A stretch of DNA of 64,000 nt from contig OX457056.1 in NCBI GenBank assembly GCA_949752795.1, positions 204,353,654-204,417,653 of the forward strand. Reading direction: 5' to 3'. The position numbers and the translations under genes are program-made. Below are positions 22,430 through 34,728 of the stretch, piece by piece. The notes beneath the pieces are model-generated. The model did not search any database. It was not told where the DNA came from and was given only the letters and a program-made list of their open reading frames with translations. The stretch's first letter is position 1, and every line of letters starts with the position of its first letter. The DNA is from Hyperoodon ampullatus. Lineage: Eukaryota; Chordata; Mammalia; Artiodactyla; Ziphiidae.

Positions 22430-23110
22430 TTCATTCTGCATAATTTACCATATGTATAAGCCATAGTTATTTATCCAGCAACACTCATTCGAGTTATTTA
22501 GTTTGTTTCAGTTGCTTACCGTTGTGAATGATGCTGCCAGGAACAGCAGCTTCTTTGCATAAAAATCCTTTTCTCTTATTTTAGAATATGTCCTTAGGCT
22601 GCACTTCCAGGAATAGAGTTACCAGATCAAGGGGTATGACCACTTTAGAGGCTGGAGCTGGATGTTGCTAAATTGCTTCCTCCAAGATATGTGCTGTATA
22701 CCCCCCACCCTCAGTGTACGGAAAATGCCCTTTGTATCATCCCTTTTTCACTGTTGGGAGATTTCATTTTAAAGGTATTTGCCTGTTTTGAGAAACAGTA
22801 GTTTCTCATCGTTGATTTAATGTATATTTCTTTGATTGCTAGTGAGGTGGTAGATTTTCCCCCAAAGTATTCCATCTCTTGGTGTTTTATTTATGAAAGT
22901 GGTCTACTACCCATCTGTTTGTCAAGGTCTTACTGATTTTCCTTGTTGATTTGTTTTTTTTAGAGTTCCTTATATATAAAGGATATTGGCCTGTTTTTAA
23001 GGCACATTTTTTGGTTTTGTTTTAACTTTTTGTCTTTGTTTTGTACATATATAAATATAACATTATTGTTCTATAAGTCTTTCCTGTTGTGATTTCTTAT
23101 ACTTTTATAC
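22430..23110 (-). mobile_element. Old L1 3' region, antisense
   Basis: Contains GTTGTGAATGATGCTGCCAG, AGAGTTACCAGATCAAGGG and TTCCTTATATATAAAGGATA, typical of antisense L1 ORF2/3' sequence. Strongly diverged. Confidence 0.65.
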
Positions 23111-23702
23111 ATAGGAAATCCTCTCCTCCTTCAGAGATTTGATATTCATTTATATTTTCATCCACCACCCATCACCTAAAAGATATTTGACTTGTCAAGA
23201 CTTACCTGACTAGCTTTTCCCCGCTACTATCTTACAAATATATTTTGACAAAAGAATTAAGCCCATGAAAAGGATTCCAGGATAGAATTTTCAGGGTGGT
23301 CCTTTGATCCCCCCAAGTGTTGACAGGTTGCATTCCAAATCCTCACAGGGAGCTCCAGGTTGTAAGTGGTGGTCAGTAGGAGGGCCGTGTTCTGCACAGA
23401 CCCTACTTCTCGGCTTCTTTCTAGAGAAGTGGCTTTATTTATACTCTAAGTTTGTTCTCTACCCTTGGTTTGTTTTAAAGGGAATCGGTTCATCTTCGTT
23501 AGCTCAGCCTCAGCTATAGTATGTCAGTGTAGCAGGGACCTGAAATTTGAAATCTTGAGAATCTCCCCCTTATCTTATATGAACTTAAAAGATTTCTGCC
23601 CTGGAGTTGAGTACTTTGCTTCTGCTTCTGGATAAGGGCCTGCATTGCTGATGTACCGGCAAGTGGCTTTGTGTATTTTATTGCGGGAGGGGGGTCTGCT
23701 TC

Positions 23703-24055
23703 ATTTTTTTAAAAAATAAATTGCTATTTGATTTTTTTAAATTTATTATTTATTTATTTACTTATTTATGGCTGCACTGGGTCTCTGTTGCTGCATGGGG
23801 GCTTTCTCTAGTTGCGGCGGGCGGGGGCTACTCTTCATTGCGGTGAGCGGGCTTCTCACTGCGGTGGCTTCTCTTGTTGCGGAGCACGGGCTCTAGGCAC
23901 GTGGGCTTCAGTAGTTGTGGCATGTGGGCTCAGTAGTTATGGTGCACGGGCTCAGTTGCTCCGCGGCATGTGGGATCTTCCCGGACCAGGGCTCGAGCCC
24001 GTGTCCCCTGCGTTGGCAGGCAGATTGTTAACCACTGTGCCACCAGGGAAGTCCC
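23703..24055 (-). mobile_element. CHR-2-like tRNA-derived SINE
   Basis: Complete minus-strand CHR-2 with a TTTATTTATTTA-rich tail. An 11-bp perfect duplication, gggtctgcttc, lies at 23692-23702 and 24056-24066. Confidence 0.93.
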
Positions 24056-24634
24056 GGGTCTGCTTCTTAAGAACTATTTCCATCAAGAAAAACCTCTTTC
24101 TTCCTCCTCCAACCAGGACAGCAGCACCCGCTGAGAGCCACCAGGCTGTCCTGGTTAGAGGTCCGGGATTTGTCGGCTGTAGTGTAAATGACCACGTGCA
24201 GGGCAGGTGGCTAAGTCAAGGTCTAAAGTGCAGTTATTGAAGCTGCACTTGAGAGTCCAAGATTGTAGACTGAAGAAGCTTTTTAGAATGCCTGGTTTGA
24301 GGAAGTCTGGGCTTTGCTTCTCTTTCCAATCTTGCTCCTTAAAAAATTTTTGCAGATTTCCTTTTCCTCCTTGTTGAATCTCTTGGCGGGGAAGCCCCGG
24401 CCAGTGAGCCTCACCACATGGCCAGGAGGGAGAGCCCCGCGCCCTTCTTCCTTCTACGTGCGCTCTAGCATGAACCTCCTTTCGTCCGCCTGGGGGAGCC
24501 CAAGAGGCCTTCGCAGTAGATGAGTGGCCCTTCCAGGCTTTTCAAGTTTGGGGTGGAAGTAGCGATACTCAGGTCTCACCAAGCAGTCCCTCTCTCTTGA
24601 TTGGCATGCTCACTCCTAATCCCCTGTCACATCT

Positions 24635-24754
24635 ATTGAATTCTGTTTTATGGCCCCGAGGCATGTGGAACCTTAGCTCCCCGACCAGGGCTCGAACCTG
24701 CACCCCCTGCATTGGAAGGCAAAGTCATAACCACTGGACCGCTAGGGAAGTCCC
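24635..24754 (-). mobile_element. Short CHR-type SINE
   Basis: About 120 bp, with TCCCCGACCAGGGCTCGAAC and CTAGGGAAGTCC at the head end. A perfect 14-bp duplication, cccctgtcacatct, lies at 24621-24634 and 24755-24768. Confidence 0.92.
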
Positions 24755-27573
24755 CCCCTGTCACATCTAAAAGCAAGACAATGATCTGTAGTCATTTTTC
24801 AGTGAACTGGAGAACAGAAAAGCTTTAAAAATAGAGTTTTCTACTATTCCAGAACATCAAATGGCTTTCCCTAAAATATCTCAATTCTTAATCTGAATTG
24901 AAGATGTGTTAACACTTCAAGGAAGCCTGAGGTCTTGAAGCTAGAGCCTCAGTTCCCTCCCCAGGCCATGCATGGCCTTGTGGGGATGTCTAGGGCCTTG
25001 GTGGAAAAGTGTCTTCTCTCAGCAGGCTATCTTGCCTTGCTTGATGATACCAAGGACAATAGTTCTAAGAGTGAGGGAGTCCATCATGAGAAAAGCGATT
25101 CAACATTAAGAATGGCCAATATCATTATATGTGGCAGGTGGGTGACAGGAAAAACTCAAAACAGAGTTTTTAAAAATGACATTGGATATTAACATAAGCA
25201 CCACTAAGTGGGTCGAGGTATAGCCACAGCTTCCTGTTCTGTTTCTGATGACAGCACACTTAGGAACGATAAGACATTGGACATTAAGACTGTCAGTTTA
25301 TTTTTACTTCTGAGTATCTGAAAAGTTGTCAGAGCAGCTAATTGGCTGTAAGCAAGGGACTTAGTTTAAACTGAGATCACAGAAGAACTCTTTTGAGTCA
25401 AGTTGCCTGAAGACCTTCTTATCCATGGAATGAAACAGGAAGGAGAGAATTTTGAAAAGCTCTTTTGCCATGATTGTGTCATATCTCTTGGTTAGTTAGC
25501 TGCTCTGGCAGAGCCCCTGACAGAGAGTCTGAGAAAGAGGAAAATTGAGGGGGAAGTTCTCACAGGGACGCTCAAAGCTGAGCCAGTCCTTGGATGTAGA
25601 GGGAAAGAGGCTTTCAGAGTTTGCTGATTCTAAGCTTTTTGCTGCTACATACATTTTAAGAACAGGCAAAGAATTCACAAGAGACTTGGGGAAGCCTCTG
25701 TGATTAGAGTCATCATACGTACATATTTGAAGTTGAATGACACAGGGTTGATACTAGTCTGGGACTTAGGAGAATGGTGTTTTTGTCTCAGCTCTGGCAC
25801 TAACCAGAGAGCCCTCTTACTTCCCTGGGTTGGAGTTTCCTCCTCTGTAAGCAAGAGTCTCTTGTGCTTCCACGCAGGAGACAAGAATCAGCTCACCAGC
25901 ATGTTTTCCTCTCCACTTGAACTGCCAGGAAACTCAAGTCAAATCCAAAGCTTTATTTATTAAAGAACTCTGCAGGAGCCTTGGCTTGATATCTTGAGAC
26001 CGTTTTCCTTCCTTATTTTGACCTTCTGTTCTAACTTTTACTTCCCCTGATCTTAGCATGTTATTATTTTTCATATTTAATATTTTAGTGTACACGTTTT
26101 TGTACACTGCAACTCTAATCCTTTGTGTAATGAGCATGGTATAAATAAATGGAAAAATGGAAGGGGAGTCACACTAGAAGAATCCCAGTGGCCCTTCCAG
26201 TACTGAAGTTCTGTGATTCTAAGGGGACAAGTCATTTCACATGTCCGGAAAGTCTCAGGTTTGCAGAGGAGGGAGCTCTCCTACTGAAGATCCTAAAGAT
26301 GGTAATAAACCTCCAAGGAGGCCTGGCCACGTTGTGCTCCTGGGTTACTGCAATGTGTCTGTAGGGGAGCCAGCACTTTGTGCTGGTTTATAGGAAGACT
26401 GCTTTTCTCTTGGGATTTTTAGACTTGCTCTATATGAAATCTGGTGGAGAAATGCCTGTTTGAGGCAGGGCTCAAGAATCTACAGCTGTATCAAGAACTC
26501 CAAGGAATTTTGATGTCACACTTGGATTAAAGAAAGTCCGAGGGAACGTGTAAATGTATTTCAGGGGCGAGGGAGAGGCTGGCAGAAGATAATTGATGCC
26601 TCATTCATTTCATCCATATGCTTATCTTGACTTTTTATTGTACCAAGCACCTTGATAAGGCTTAAACTGCTTTATGAGTGTTTATATAAAAATTGATTGT
26701 ATCTATAAGATCGTATATATTCAAAGGCATACTCCTACTCCGAGTAAATGAAAAGCTTGAAAAATATATCATCATGGGTTCTGGTACATGTCCATATGTG
26801 GTCTGTTTTGACAAGGACTTTCTCAAGAGTACCTCTGCTCTGTAAAGCAGAAGAGTTATATAGAAGTTCCAGAGTCGATCAGTTTAGATTCAGTTCTCGT
26901 TTGTGCCATGAAAGGCCAATAAGAAGCTGGAGGTATACGTTTCAAAGCCAGTGATAAAAGTTAGGGTGATTACTATCTGTTCCTGAACATAAAGAAGGTT
27001 TGGGGCTTTCTGGAATCCATAAAAACTGAACAATTTGTTCCTTTCCCCTGTAAATCAGGACTTATTTACACATGACTGAAAATAGCATCTGTTTTGAGTT
27101 TTCATTGGCCAGATTCTTCCACTTTAGTACCATCTTGTGAGTTTCTTCGAACAAAGTGATGCCACCTAACATTTTTTCAGACTTTCAGGACACTAGTCAG
27201 GGGGGTCTCCTCTGTGCCATACTGGGAGGTAATGAAGACATAGACTTTAGAGCACCAAGATTTGCTTTCTCCTCTGAGAAGGGTGGCAGGTGGAGGATCC
27301 CATTGATCTTTTCTGTTGGGGAAGGATTTGCTTTCTGTAGATGTAACCTCTGGGGGGTCTCTGTGCTTTCTGATCATGAGAGCTCATGTATACTCATGCA
27401 TGATTCCGTCACTCCTCACCATAACCTCTGAGGAGGGCACTAACATTACCACCATTATACAGATGAGAAAAATGAGGCTTGGAGGAGGAGGTGGGTAAGT
27501 TGCCCTGGGTTCCATGTTGAATGAGAGGTAGAGCCCAAGGTAGGACCAGGTCTGCTGGTACCAGAGCTCATCC

Positions 27574-27930
27574 TTTTTTTTTTTGTAAATTTATTTATTT
27601 ATTTATTTTTGGCTGCATTGGGTCTTCGTTGCTGCGCATGGGCTTTCTCTCGTTGCAGCGAGCCGGGGCTACTCTTCGTTGCGGTGCACGGGCTTCTCAT
27701 TGTGGCGGCTTCTCTTGTTGCGGAGCACGGCTCTAGGCACGCGGGATTCAGTAGTTGTGGCATGTGGGCTCAGTAGTTGTAGCTCGCGGGCTTTAGAGCG
27801 CAGGCTCAGTAGTTGTGGAGCACGGGCTTAGTTGCTCTGCGGCATGTGGGATCTTCCTGGACCAGGGCTTGAACCCGTGTCCCCTGCATTGGCAGGCAGA
27901 TTCTTAACCACTGCGCTACCAGGGACGTCC
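27574..27930 (-). mobile_element. CHR-2-like tRNA-derived SINE
   Basis: Full-length minus-strand CHR-2 with the tail TTTATTTATTTATTTATTT. Flanks show an imperfect duplication (ccagagctcatcctt versus ccagaagtcattctt), consistent with a somewhat older insertion. Confidence 0.9.
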
Positions 27931-28987
27931 CCAGAAGTCATTCTTAACTTCAGCCCTAGACTACTTCATAGAGGCAACAAGCTGTCCTAGAGTACGAAGA
28001 ATCAAGCCTGAGACATAAGGACACAGGAATCTAGATCTATGCCTTCGGGGAAGTATTTAGTTGATTATGCTTTTCGTGGGTCAAAGAGAGTCTTTTGCTT
28101 GATTTAACTAGGTAACTGGCGTCATACTTTTCTCTGTGGGAAGACCTGGCCCAACAAAAACCTCTGCTAAGCACTGTTGCTTTTTAAATTCTCAAGTACC
28201 TTCCCCCCCCGCCCCGCCCCCACACTGTCTTTGGCTATCTCTCTGTCAGGAGTTTATCTGTTTTCTTGATGATTCATCTATCCAGGTTGGTTTGTCCCAT
28301 TTGGGAATGCGAAATTGTATTTTAATGTAAAAAGTTGATAGTGTTGGGTGGCCAATATGTGTGAAGTTCAAAGAGCTCAAATAAACAAAGAAAATATGAT
28401 AGAAAGAGAGTGTTGGGATTTGAGCGAGCCCATTAGATAGCCCTGCTCTTCCCTGCCTTAGTTTTGAATTGATTGAGAAACAAGGCAAAAGAGGAAGATG
28501 TGTGGAGACTGTGGTGTCCCCTTTTTACAGATAAAGTGGACCCTGGAGAATGGGAGTCACAACTGCAACAAGTGGGGTTCCTAATGTGGCCCCTCCCTCC
28601 CAGCAGCAGGCAGTGATGGTCAGGGGCAGGGCCCCCTCTCCAGGGGCTGAGCTCATCCCTGGGAAGCTTAGCACAGGGAGGAACCTGTTCTAGGCTGAGA
28701 AGGTGTGGCTGGGCTGGGCTGTCCTTCAGAATCCTCCAGTCAGATGAGCTGCACGAATGCCCCAGGGTTGAAAGGAGGGCAGGACTGAGCACGGCCAGGA
28801 GTACGACCCTAAAGGAGGTGGAAGAAAACTCAGGAAAAGGGAAGATGCATTCACCTAACAAAATGGCAGGAGAATCAAAGTCTTGGTTCTCCTTCTTTGG
28901 GAATTAATTTGATATTTGTACTTAGTATCTATAAATACGTTAGCATATAGGTAAGTTAACTTGCTTTTGCTCTGTTTAAACTTTCAG

Positions 28988-29094
28988 ATTCTTGGCTATC
29001 AGAACACCATCTTCTTCGGTGGAGACTGTATATCCATGATTGATTACCTCTTTTGGCCTTGGTTTGAGCGGCTGGATGTATATGGAGTAGCTGA
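28988..29094 (+). CDS. GSTO2: GSTO2 exon 5
   Basis: A 107-nt exon (35 codons + 2), acceptor CTTTCAG, donor GTAAGA. It starts ILGYQNTIFFGGDCISMIDY and continues LFWPWFERLDVYGVA. Length and phase match GSTO1 exon 5. The IDYLxWPWFERL segment is an omega GST hallmark in the C-terminal domain. Confidence 0.95.
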
Positions 29095-30547
29095 GTAAGA
29101 CATCTAACCATGTGGTTGTGGATTCCTAGGGTCGCCCTAGTGCTTGAGATGACCTGTGTGCCGTTTGTCCTTCTCCGGACATGTGACACATGTGAATGTG
29201 AAACACAGTCGGGTTTTAAACTATGTGTTTCCTTGTTCAAAATGCATCTGTGCTCTTATGCCACTAACTGTGGACCCAAACTTTACCCATATTTCTGCTG
29301 ATAAAACTTTTTCTGTGTCCAGAAGCCTCCTGCCATGCTACAGAGCCTGCTGTCCTCAACACCCACCCAGCACAGGCCGGTGGTGAACTCAGAAGCAGGG
29401 GAAGGGTCTCGGTCACAGGGTCTTGGCGCCTTGTCTGCAGCTTCCTTGGTGGCCCTCCACCTGGTCCTGCTGTGTCACCCAGCAGATCCCACACACCTTA
29501 CTCCTCACACCTTAGTTCCCCAAGGAATCTTTCCCCAGATAGGCATACCCTTCAAAAAATAAATGATTTTTAAAGTAATATATGCTTGATGTTATACAGA
29601 CAAACCAAATGGCCAGCCATACAGCATGGGAGTGTAGGGATGTTGAAAGTAGAAGAAATTGCCTGGTAGACTCAGGGAGGCTTCATAGGAGCCCTGGGCA
29701 GAACACGTGCTTTGTTTCCACGATGCTCAGGAGAGGTTGAACTTGTGCTGGCTCTGCTCTCACGCCAGCCGGTTGCATGGTGGATGCCGGCCACTCTGGT
29801 GTTTGGGAATCCAGTCCTGCCGAGGTAGAACTGCATCTCCTTCGTATTGCACACACTTGAGTCTACCCAGGAGGCATCTCCTGTGCGTCCCACTTAGGGA
29901 AGTTCAGATATAACAAACTTGAATATTTTAAACTATATCACACCATCAACTTTACAAAAACCTGTCTCTTCTGGGAACAGAGTGTTGAACCACATCTTAG
30001 GAACCCTCACCTCTTCTTCTGGATTTTACACTAACAAGTTTATTGCCTGGGCAAGTCACTTTACAGATCCTAGACCTAAACATCCTGATCGGTCTTTGAA
30101 AGGACCCAGTCAGCTCCATTATTTCAAGGTTTAATGATTGTTTTACTCATTGCTTTCCAAAAAAAGTGGTTTTGGAAACGACGTGTCTTTATTTTTTTCA
30201 AACCTCCTAAAGTAAAATCTGAGAATGACAGAAGGATGTGTCTTTCAGGGGGTTGTCTTTTTGTTGGCAAACAGTGAAGCACAGATACCTTATTTCCCCA
30301 GAGCACTCAATCCACAAGCATTTTAACTGCAGGGTTAAAAGGAACAACTTTTGCAATTCTAAAGCACACACAGCCATTCCAAGAATTAGATTTTCCTCCA
30401 GTAAGTGATTGTGCTCAGTTGATAGTAAGGTAACTGAGATAACTTTATTGCCCCAGTAAATCCATTTCTTGTAGCTTGTAAGTCTAAAAAGTGATCCATG
30501 TCCCCTTTGCCCTTTAGCTGTGCTAACGATTCTCTCCTGTCCTGCAG
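29095..30547 (+). other. GSTO2: GSTO2 intron 5
   Basis: About 1.45 kb. I recognise no clear repeat and no other exon. Consensus GTAAG donor and CTGCAG acceptor. Confidence 0.8.
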
Positions 30548-30707
30548 CTGTGTGAACCACACCCCTGCACTCCAGCTCTGGATCGCAGCCATGAAGCAGG
30601 ACCCCACAGTACGTGCTCTTCTCATAGATAAGAACATCTTCCTCGGCTTCTTGGATCTCTATTTTCAGGACAACCCCGATGCCTTTGACTATGGGCTAAG
30701 TTGCTGA
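30548..30707 (+). CDS. GSTO2: GSTO2 exon 6 (C-terminal exon, stop codon)
   Basis: One base completes the Asp codon. The exon then reads [19 protein letters not shown] and ends DAFDYGLSC followed by TGA at 30705-30707. The human protein as I recall it ends DYGLC, so there is one extra Ser. No disabling change is seen in exons 2-6. The rest of the gene looks preserved even though the start codon is unusual. Confidence 0.95.
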
Positions 30708-30818
30708 GCCTTGCAGTCCACCCATTCACCACCCAGAATTCCCAAGCATGTCGTGATTCTGCATCAGCACTTGTTTTGGTGCGGCAGTCAATCTCTGTTC
30801 ACTGTTTTTGAGGTTCCC

Positions 30819-30824
30819 AATAAA
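30819..30824 (+). terminator. GSTO2: GSTO2 polyadenylation signal
   Basis: AATAAA 112 bases after the GSTO2 stop codon. It is the first canonical signal and would give a short 3' UTR. Confidence 0.7.
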
Positions 30825-32498
30825 TATGGAGACAGAATCATTTCTGATAATCATTTGTATGGCTCCTCTAGCCCACAGCGTCCAGTGAGTCTCTAGAAAT
30901 CTCCGTGCTAGATTGTCCAGGGACATTTTGAGAGCCTGTGTGCCTCCCAGTTCCATGGTTATCGACCCAGTTTGACCTCCAGGTTGTTGGTGCTGATGTT
31001 GAGGTTCAAGGCCGCCCCATCATTGATGCTTGTCACTACAGATGGCACCCTCCCCAACTTCCTGGTGAGAGAGTCGAGAGGGAAGAAAATGCTTCAAGTC
31101 CAAATACTCTCCATTTGGCAAATGAAAGCTGCAGTGCCTGTGGGTGTGCATGAGTTTCATTCTCCCTCAAAGTTTGGCTGTGGGCCCGGGAGACACCGAG
31201 GGTCCTGTGACTGAAAGAATTCCAAAGCAGGAAATGAAACACCCATTATCACCCTGGACTACCGACGTCAGAATATCACCGGTGCTGTCAGGGCTCAGGA
31301 TGGCTCACAAAATGTTCTATAGCCAACATCCTGCCTTAAAAAAGGACACACACCCCAAACGCAGTCAGAGGTAAAGGTCATTCTGTTGGATTTGCGTCAC
31401 AGACGCTTTCAATTCATCCCAACACATGCCTCTGGTTGCCTTTTGTGTACCAAGCCTGGGCTGTGTGGGTGATAAAGATGACAAAGATGACAAAGACACA
31501 GGAGCCCCTGATCTCTCCACTCATCTTGGTTGAGGTTTTAAACCTAGAGCTTTTAGAGCTGCTTGTCTTGCAGTGGGAATGCTTCTCTTTTTAAAAAAAA
31601 ATATTTTTAATTGAAGTATAGTTGGTTTGCAGTGTTGTGTTCATTTCAGGTGTACAGCAAAGTGATTCAGTTCTACATGTATATATTCTTTTTCAGATTC
31701 TTTTCCATTATAGTGTATTACAAGATATTAAATAGACTTCTCTGTTCTATACAGTAGCTTCTTGTTGTTTATCAGTTTTATATAGAGTAGCGTGTATCTT
31801 TTAATCCCAAACTCCTCCTTTCCCCTTTGGTAACCATAAGTTTGTTTTCTACGTCTGTGAGTCCATTTATGTTTTGTTTTGTTTTTTTAATTTTCCACGC
31901 CCCCTGCCTTGATTTGTGCCAAAATAAATGATGTTTCGGTTTTAAGATCAAAATCCAATTATTCCTTGATAATATGTAGGAAAACAATTGGCTCTGTACA
32001 TTAACCTTGTATCCTGCAACCTTGCTATAGGTGTTTATTAGTTTCAGGAGCTCTTTTTATTTTCTTGAAGTATAGTTGATGTACAGTATTGTGGTAGTTT
32101 CAAGTGTAGAGCAAAGTGATTCTGTTTTATAAATATACATATATATTCTTTTTCCGATTCTTCTCCTTTATAGGTTATTATAAGATATTGAATACAGTTC
32201 CCTGTGCTGTATGGTAGGTCCTTGTTGTTGATCTCTTTTATATAGAGTAGTGTCTGCTAATCCCAAACTCCTAATTTATCCCTCCTCCCCACTTTCCCCT
32301 TTGGTAACCATAAGTTTGTTTTCTATGTCTGTGAGTCTGTTTCTGTTTTGTAATTAAGTTCATTTGTACCATATTTTTAGATTCTACATATAAGTGATAT
32401 CATATCTTTGTCTGACTTCACTTAGTATGATAATCTGTAGGTCCATCCATGTTGCTGCAAATGGCAATATTTCATTCTTTTTTATGGCTGAGTAATAT

Positions 32499-32500
<2 letters not shown>

Positions 32501-32540
<40 letters not shown>
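32501..32540. repeat. (GT)n microsatellite inside L1
   Basis: About 20 GT units at the place where L1 normally reads GAGTAATATTCCATTGTATAT, so the array probably grew from L1 sequence. Confidence 0.95.
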
Positions 32541-32543
<3 letters not shown>

Positions 32544-32721
32544 GATATATATCTTCTTTATCCATTCCTCTGTTGATGGACACTTAGGTTGCTTCCATGT
32601 CTTGGCTATTATAAATAGTGCTGCTCTGAACATTGGGGTGCATGTATCTTTTCAAATTAAAGTTTTTGTTTTTCCAAGATAAATGCTCAGGAGTGGGATT
32701 GACTGCATCATATGGTGACTC

Positions 32722-33067
32722 TTTTTTTTTTTAAATTTATTTATTTTTGGCTGTGTTGGGTCTTCGTTGCTGTGTGCAGGCTTTCTCTATTTGTGGCGAG
32801 CGGGGGCTACTCTTCGTTGTGGTGCACGGGCTTCTCATTGCGGTGGCTTCTCATTGTGGAGCATGGGCTCTAGGCGCGCAGGCTTCAGTACTTGTGGCAC
32901 ATGGGCTTCAGTAGTTGTGGCTCATGGGCTCTAGAGCGCAGGCTCAATAGTTGTGGCGCATGGGCTTAGTTGCTCCGTGGCATGTGGGATCTTCCCGGAC
33001 CAGGGCTCAAACCCATGTCCCTGCATTGGCAGGCGGATTCTCAACCACTGTGCCACCAGGGAAGCCC
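32722..33067 (-). mobile_element. CHR-2-like tRNA-derived SINE
   Basis: Full minus-strand CHR-2 with a poly-T/TTTATTTATTT tail. It is nested in the antisense L1, whose sequence resumes after GGGAAGCCC with CTATTTTTAGTTTTTTAAGG. Confidence 0.93.
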
Positions 33068-33461
33068 CTATTTTTAGTTTTTTAAGGAACCTCCATTTGT
33101 TCTCCATAGTGGCTGCACCAGTTTACGGGAATGCTTCTCTTGGCTGGATATGGCACCTCGGCTGGCTCCGTCCAACAATGCCCACCACTGAAGACGATGA
33201 GGAGCCCCAAAGGATGGCCAGGTGTGCCAGCAGGTGGCGTAGGAGTGGGACAGCTCTGTACAATGCCATTTTATCTCAGGGTTTCAGGATCAGCCTGTGA
33301 TCATTTGCTCTGTTCACACGGGATCTTTTCCCAGCCTCCAGCCATGCTGAGACCAGGCAGCGGCAGGAGTGATGTTTGGACATGTCAGTGCCCGTGGAAG
33401 AGCTGTCTGCTGCTCCTGCCTCTGACTCAGCCCAAACCAGCCCCTCTCTCCTCATGTCTCA

Positions 33462-33490
33462 GCCTGGCCTGGCCTGGCCTGGCCTGGCCA
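33462..33490. repeat. (GGCCT)n pentanucleotide repeat
   Basis: Five to six copies of the pentamer GGCCT in a row. Short minisatellite-like tract. Confidence 0.95.
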
Positions 33491-34314
33491 TCTGCTGCCT
33501 CTGGGTGGATTTTGACTCATGTAAATACTTACCAGTGTGACTCCGTGCCAGTTGGACAGAGCAAGCCTGCTTGGGGAAGTACAGGGTCTGCCAGAACAGG
33601 CGCCACTTGATGGGGCAGTCTCTGTACCATCTACTCAGGATGGGGCGCTCTGTTGCCATGGCACCCGAGCCAACACAGAATGAGGTCTGCAAGTCACATT
33701 TCCCTAGGATCCTTGCTTGGCTTCTGTGGCCTCTCCTGGGACTCAGGGATTGATCATCTTTGCAGGTGTAAATCCTGTGTGCTGGCCAGTGTTTGGCATG
33801 AGACTGAGACTGCTGTTGACTCAACAAATAAAGGCCTGTTTCTGGATGGCCAGAACCAAAGATGTTCTCTTCTGGGGCTCCACATGCTAATTCAGAAAGC
33901 TTGGAGAACCAGGAAATAAAGGCTGGAGAAGAGTGTTCATGGAAAATTTGCAGGCTGGTGGCCCACAGCCCAATTTGGGATTTGAAAGCCTTTCAGCCAG
34001 GCGTGCTGTGTGCAGTTGGCAAGGGTCACCTGCACTGCCTTACACTACTTCCTTGTCTTTCCTTTATGTCACCTGTCAGCCACAGAGGAATTTGAATTGT
34101 CAACCTCTGGATGAAACTAGAAGCATTTAGCCTGGAGAAAAGAGGCAATTAAATAAGGCTCCATGAGGAGCTTTCATAACAACTACTTCTTTTATGGGTG
34201 GGGGTTTAAAAAAATTACATCAGGGTTAAAAGAAAAACAGTGAAAGAGAAACAGGAGGTCTTCCATCATCCCATATCTCAGAGATAACCACTTTCAACAA
34301 TTGGAGAATATCTT

Positions 34315-34728
34315 TTTTTTTTTAAAGGTCCTGGATGGCCAAGTCTTTTTTTTTTTTAATTACTTACTTACTTAATTAATTTTTGGCTGAGTTGGGTCTT
34401 CGTTGTTGTGCGCGGGCTTTCTCTAGTTGCGGCGAGTGGGGGCTACTCTTCGTTGCGGTGCATGGGTTTCTCATTGCAGTGGCTTCTGTTGTTGCAGAGC
34501 GTGGGCTCTAGGGCACACTTCAGTAGTTATGGCACATGGGGGCTCAGTAATTGTGGCGCATGGGCTTCAGTGGTTGTGGCTCAGGGGCTCTAGAGCGCAG
34601 GCTCAGTAGTTGTGGCGCATGGGCTTAGTTGCTCCGTGGCATGTGGGATCTTCCCGGACCAGGGCTCGAACCCATGTCCCCTGAATTGGCAGGCGGATTC
34701 TCAACCACTGTGCCACCAGGGAAGCCCC
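34315..34728 (-). mobile_element. CHR-2-like SINE with two A-tails and a 22-bp insert between them
   Basis: A 13-bp perfect duplication, tggagaatatctt, at 34302-34314 and 34729-34741 bounds the whole unit. On the minus strand the SINE ends in an A-tail (34346-34357). This is followed by 22 bases of unrelated sequence (34324-34345) and a second A-tail before the duplication. That is the layout of a small 3' transduction. Confidence 0.9.

Larger units (their letters stand above)
17582..28987 (+). other. GSTO2: GSTO2 intron 4
   Basis: An 11.4-kb intron filled by a CA repeat, CHR SINEs (18392, 18688, 21773, 23703, 24635, 27574) and old antisense L1 stretches (about 20740-21260 and 22430-23110). 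The segment 21385-21760 looks like old interspersed repeat but I cannot name it. About 24780-27540 is mostly unique-looking apart from a MIR-like piece near 27380-27500. A C-rich run lies at 28201-28222. No additional exon is supported. Confidence 0.75.
31590..33125 (-). mobile_element. Antisense L1 3'-end block with two homologous segments
   Basis: Two L1 3'-end segments, about 31595-31880 and 32050-32350, align to each other (both contain CCCCTTTGGTAACCATAAGTTTG). They are separated by other antisense L1 ORF2-like sequence. The second runs on to about 33125 and is interrupted by a GT microsatellite (32501-32540) and a CHR-2-like SINE (32722-33067). The layout suggests two L1 insertions or a duplication within one. 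Confidence 0.8.

Noticed and set aside
30980..31100. Minus-strand stretch reading SINDGAALNLNISTNNLEVKL
   Set aside because: About 36 open codons with plausible-looking composition, but I can name no family, start codon or splice sites. Probably chance.
33465..33490. Possible short direct-repeat array (CRISPR-like)
   Set aside because: It is a simple GGCCT pentamer repeat without spacers. CRISPR arrays are not expected in a mammalian genome.
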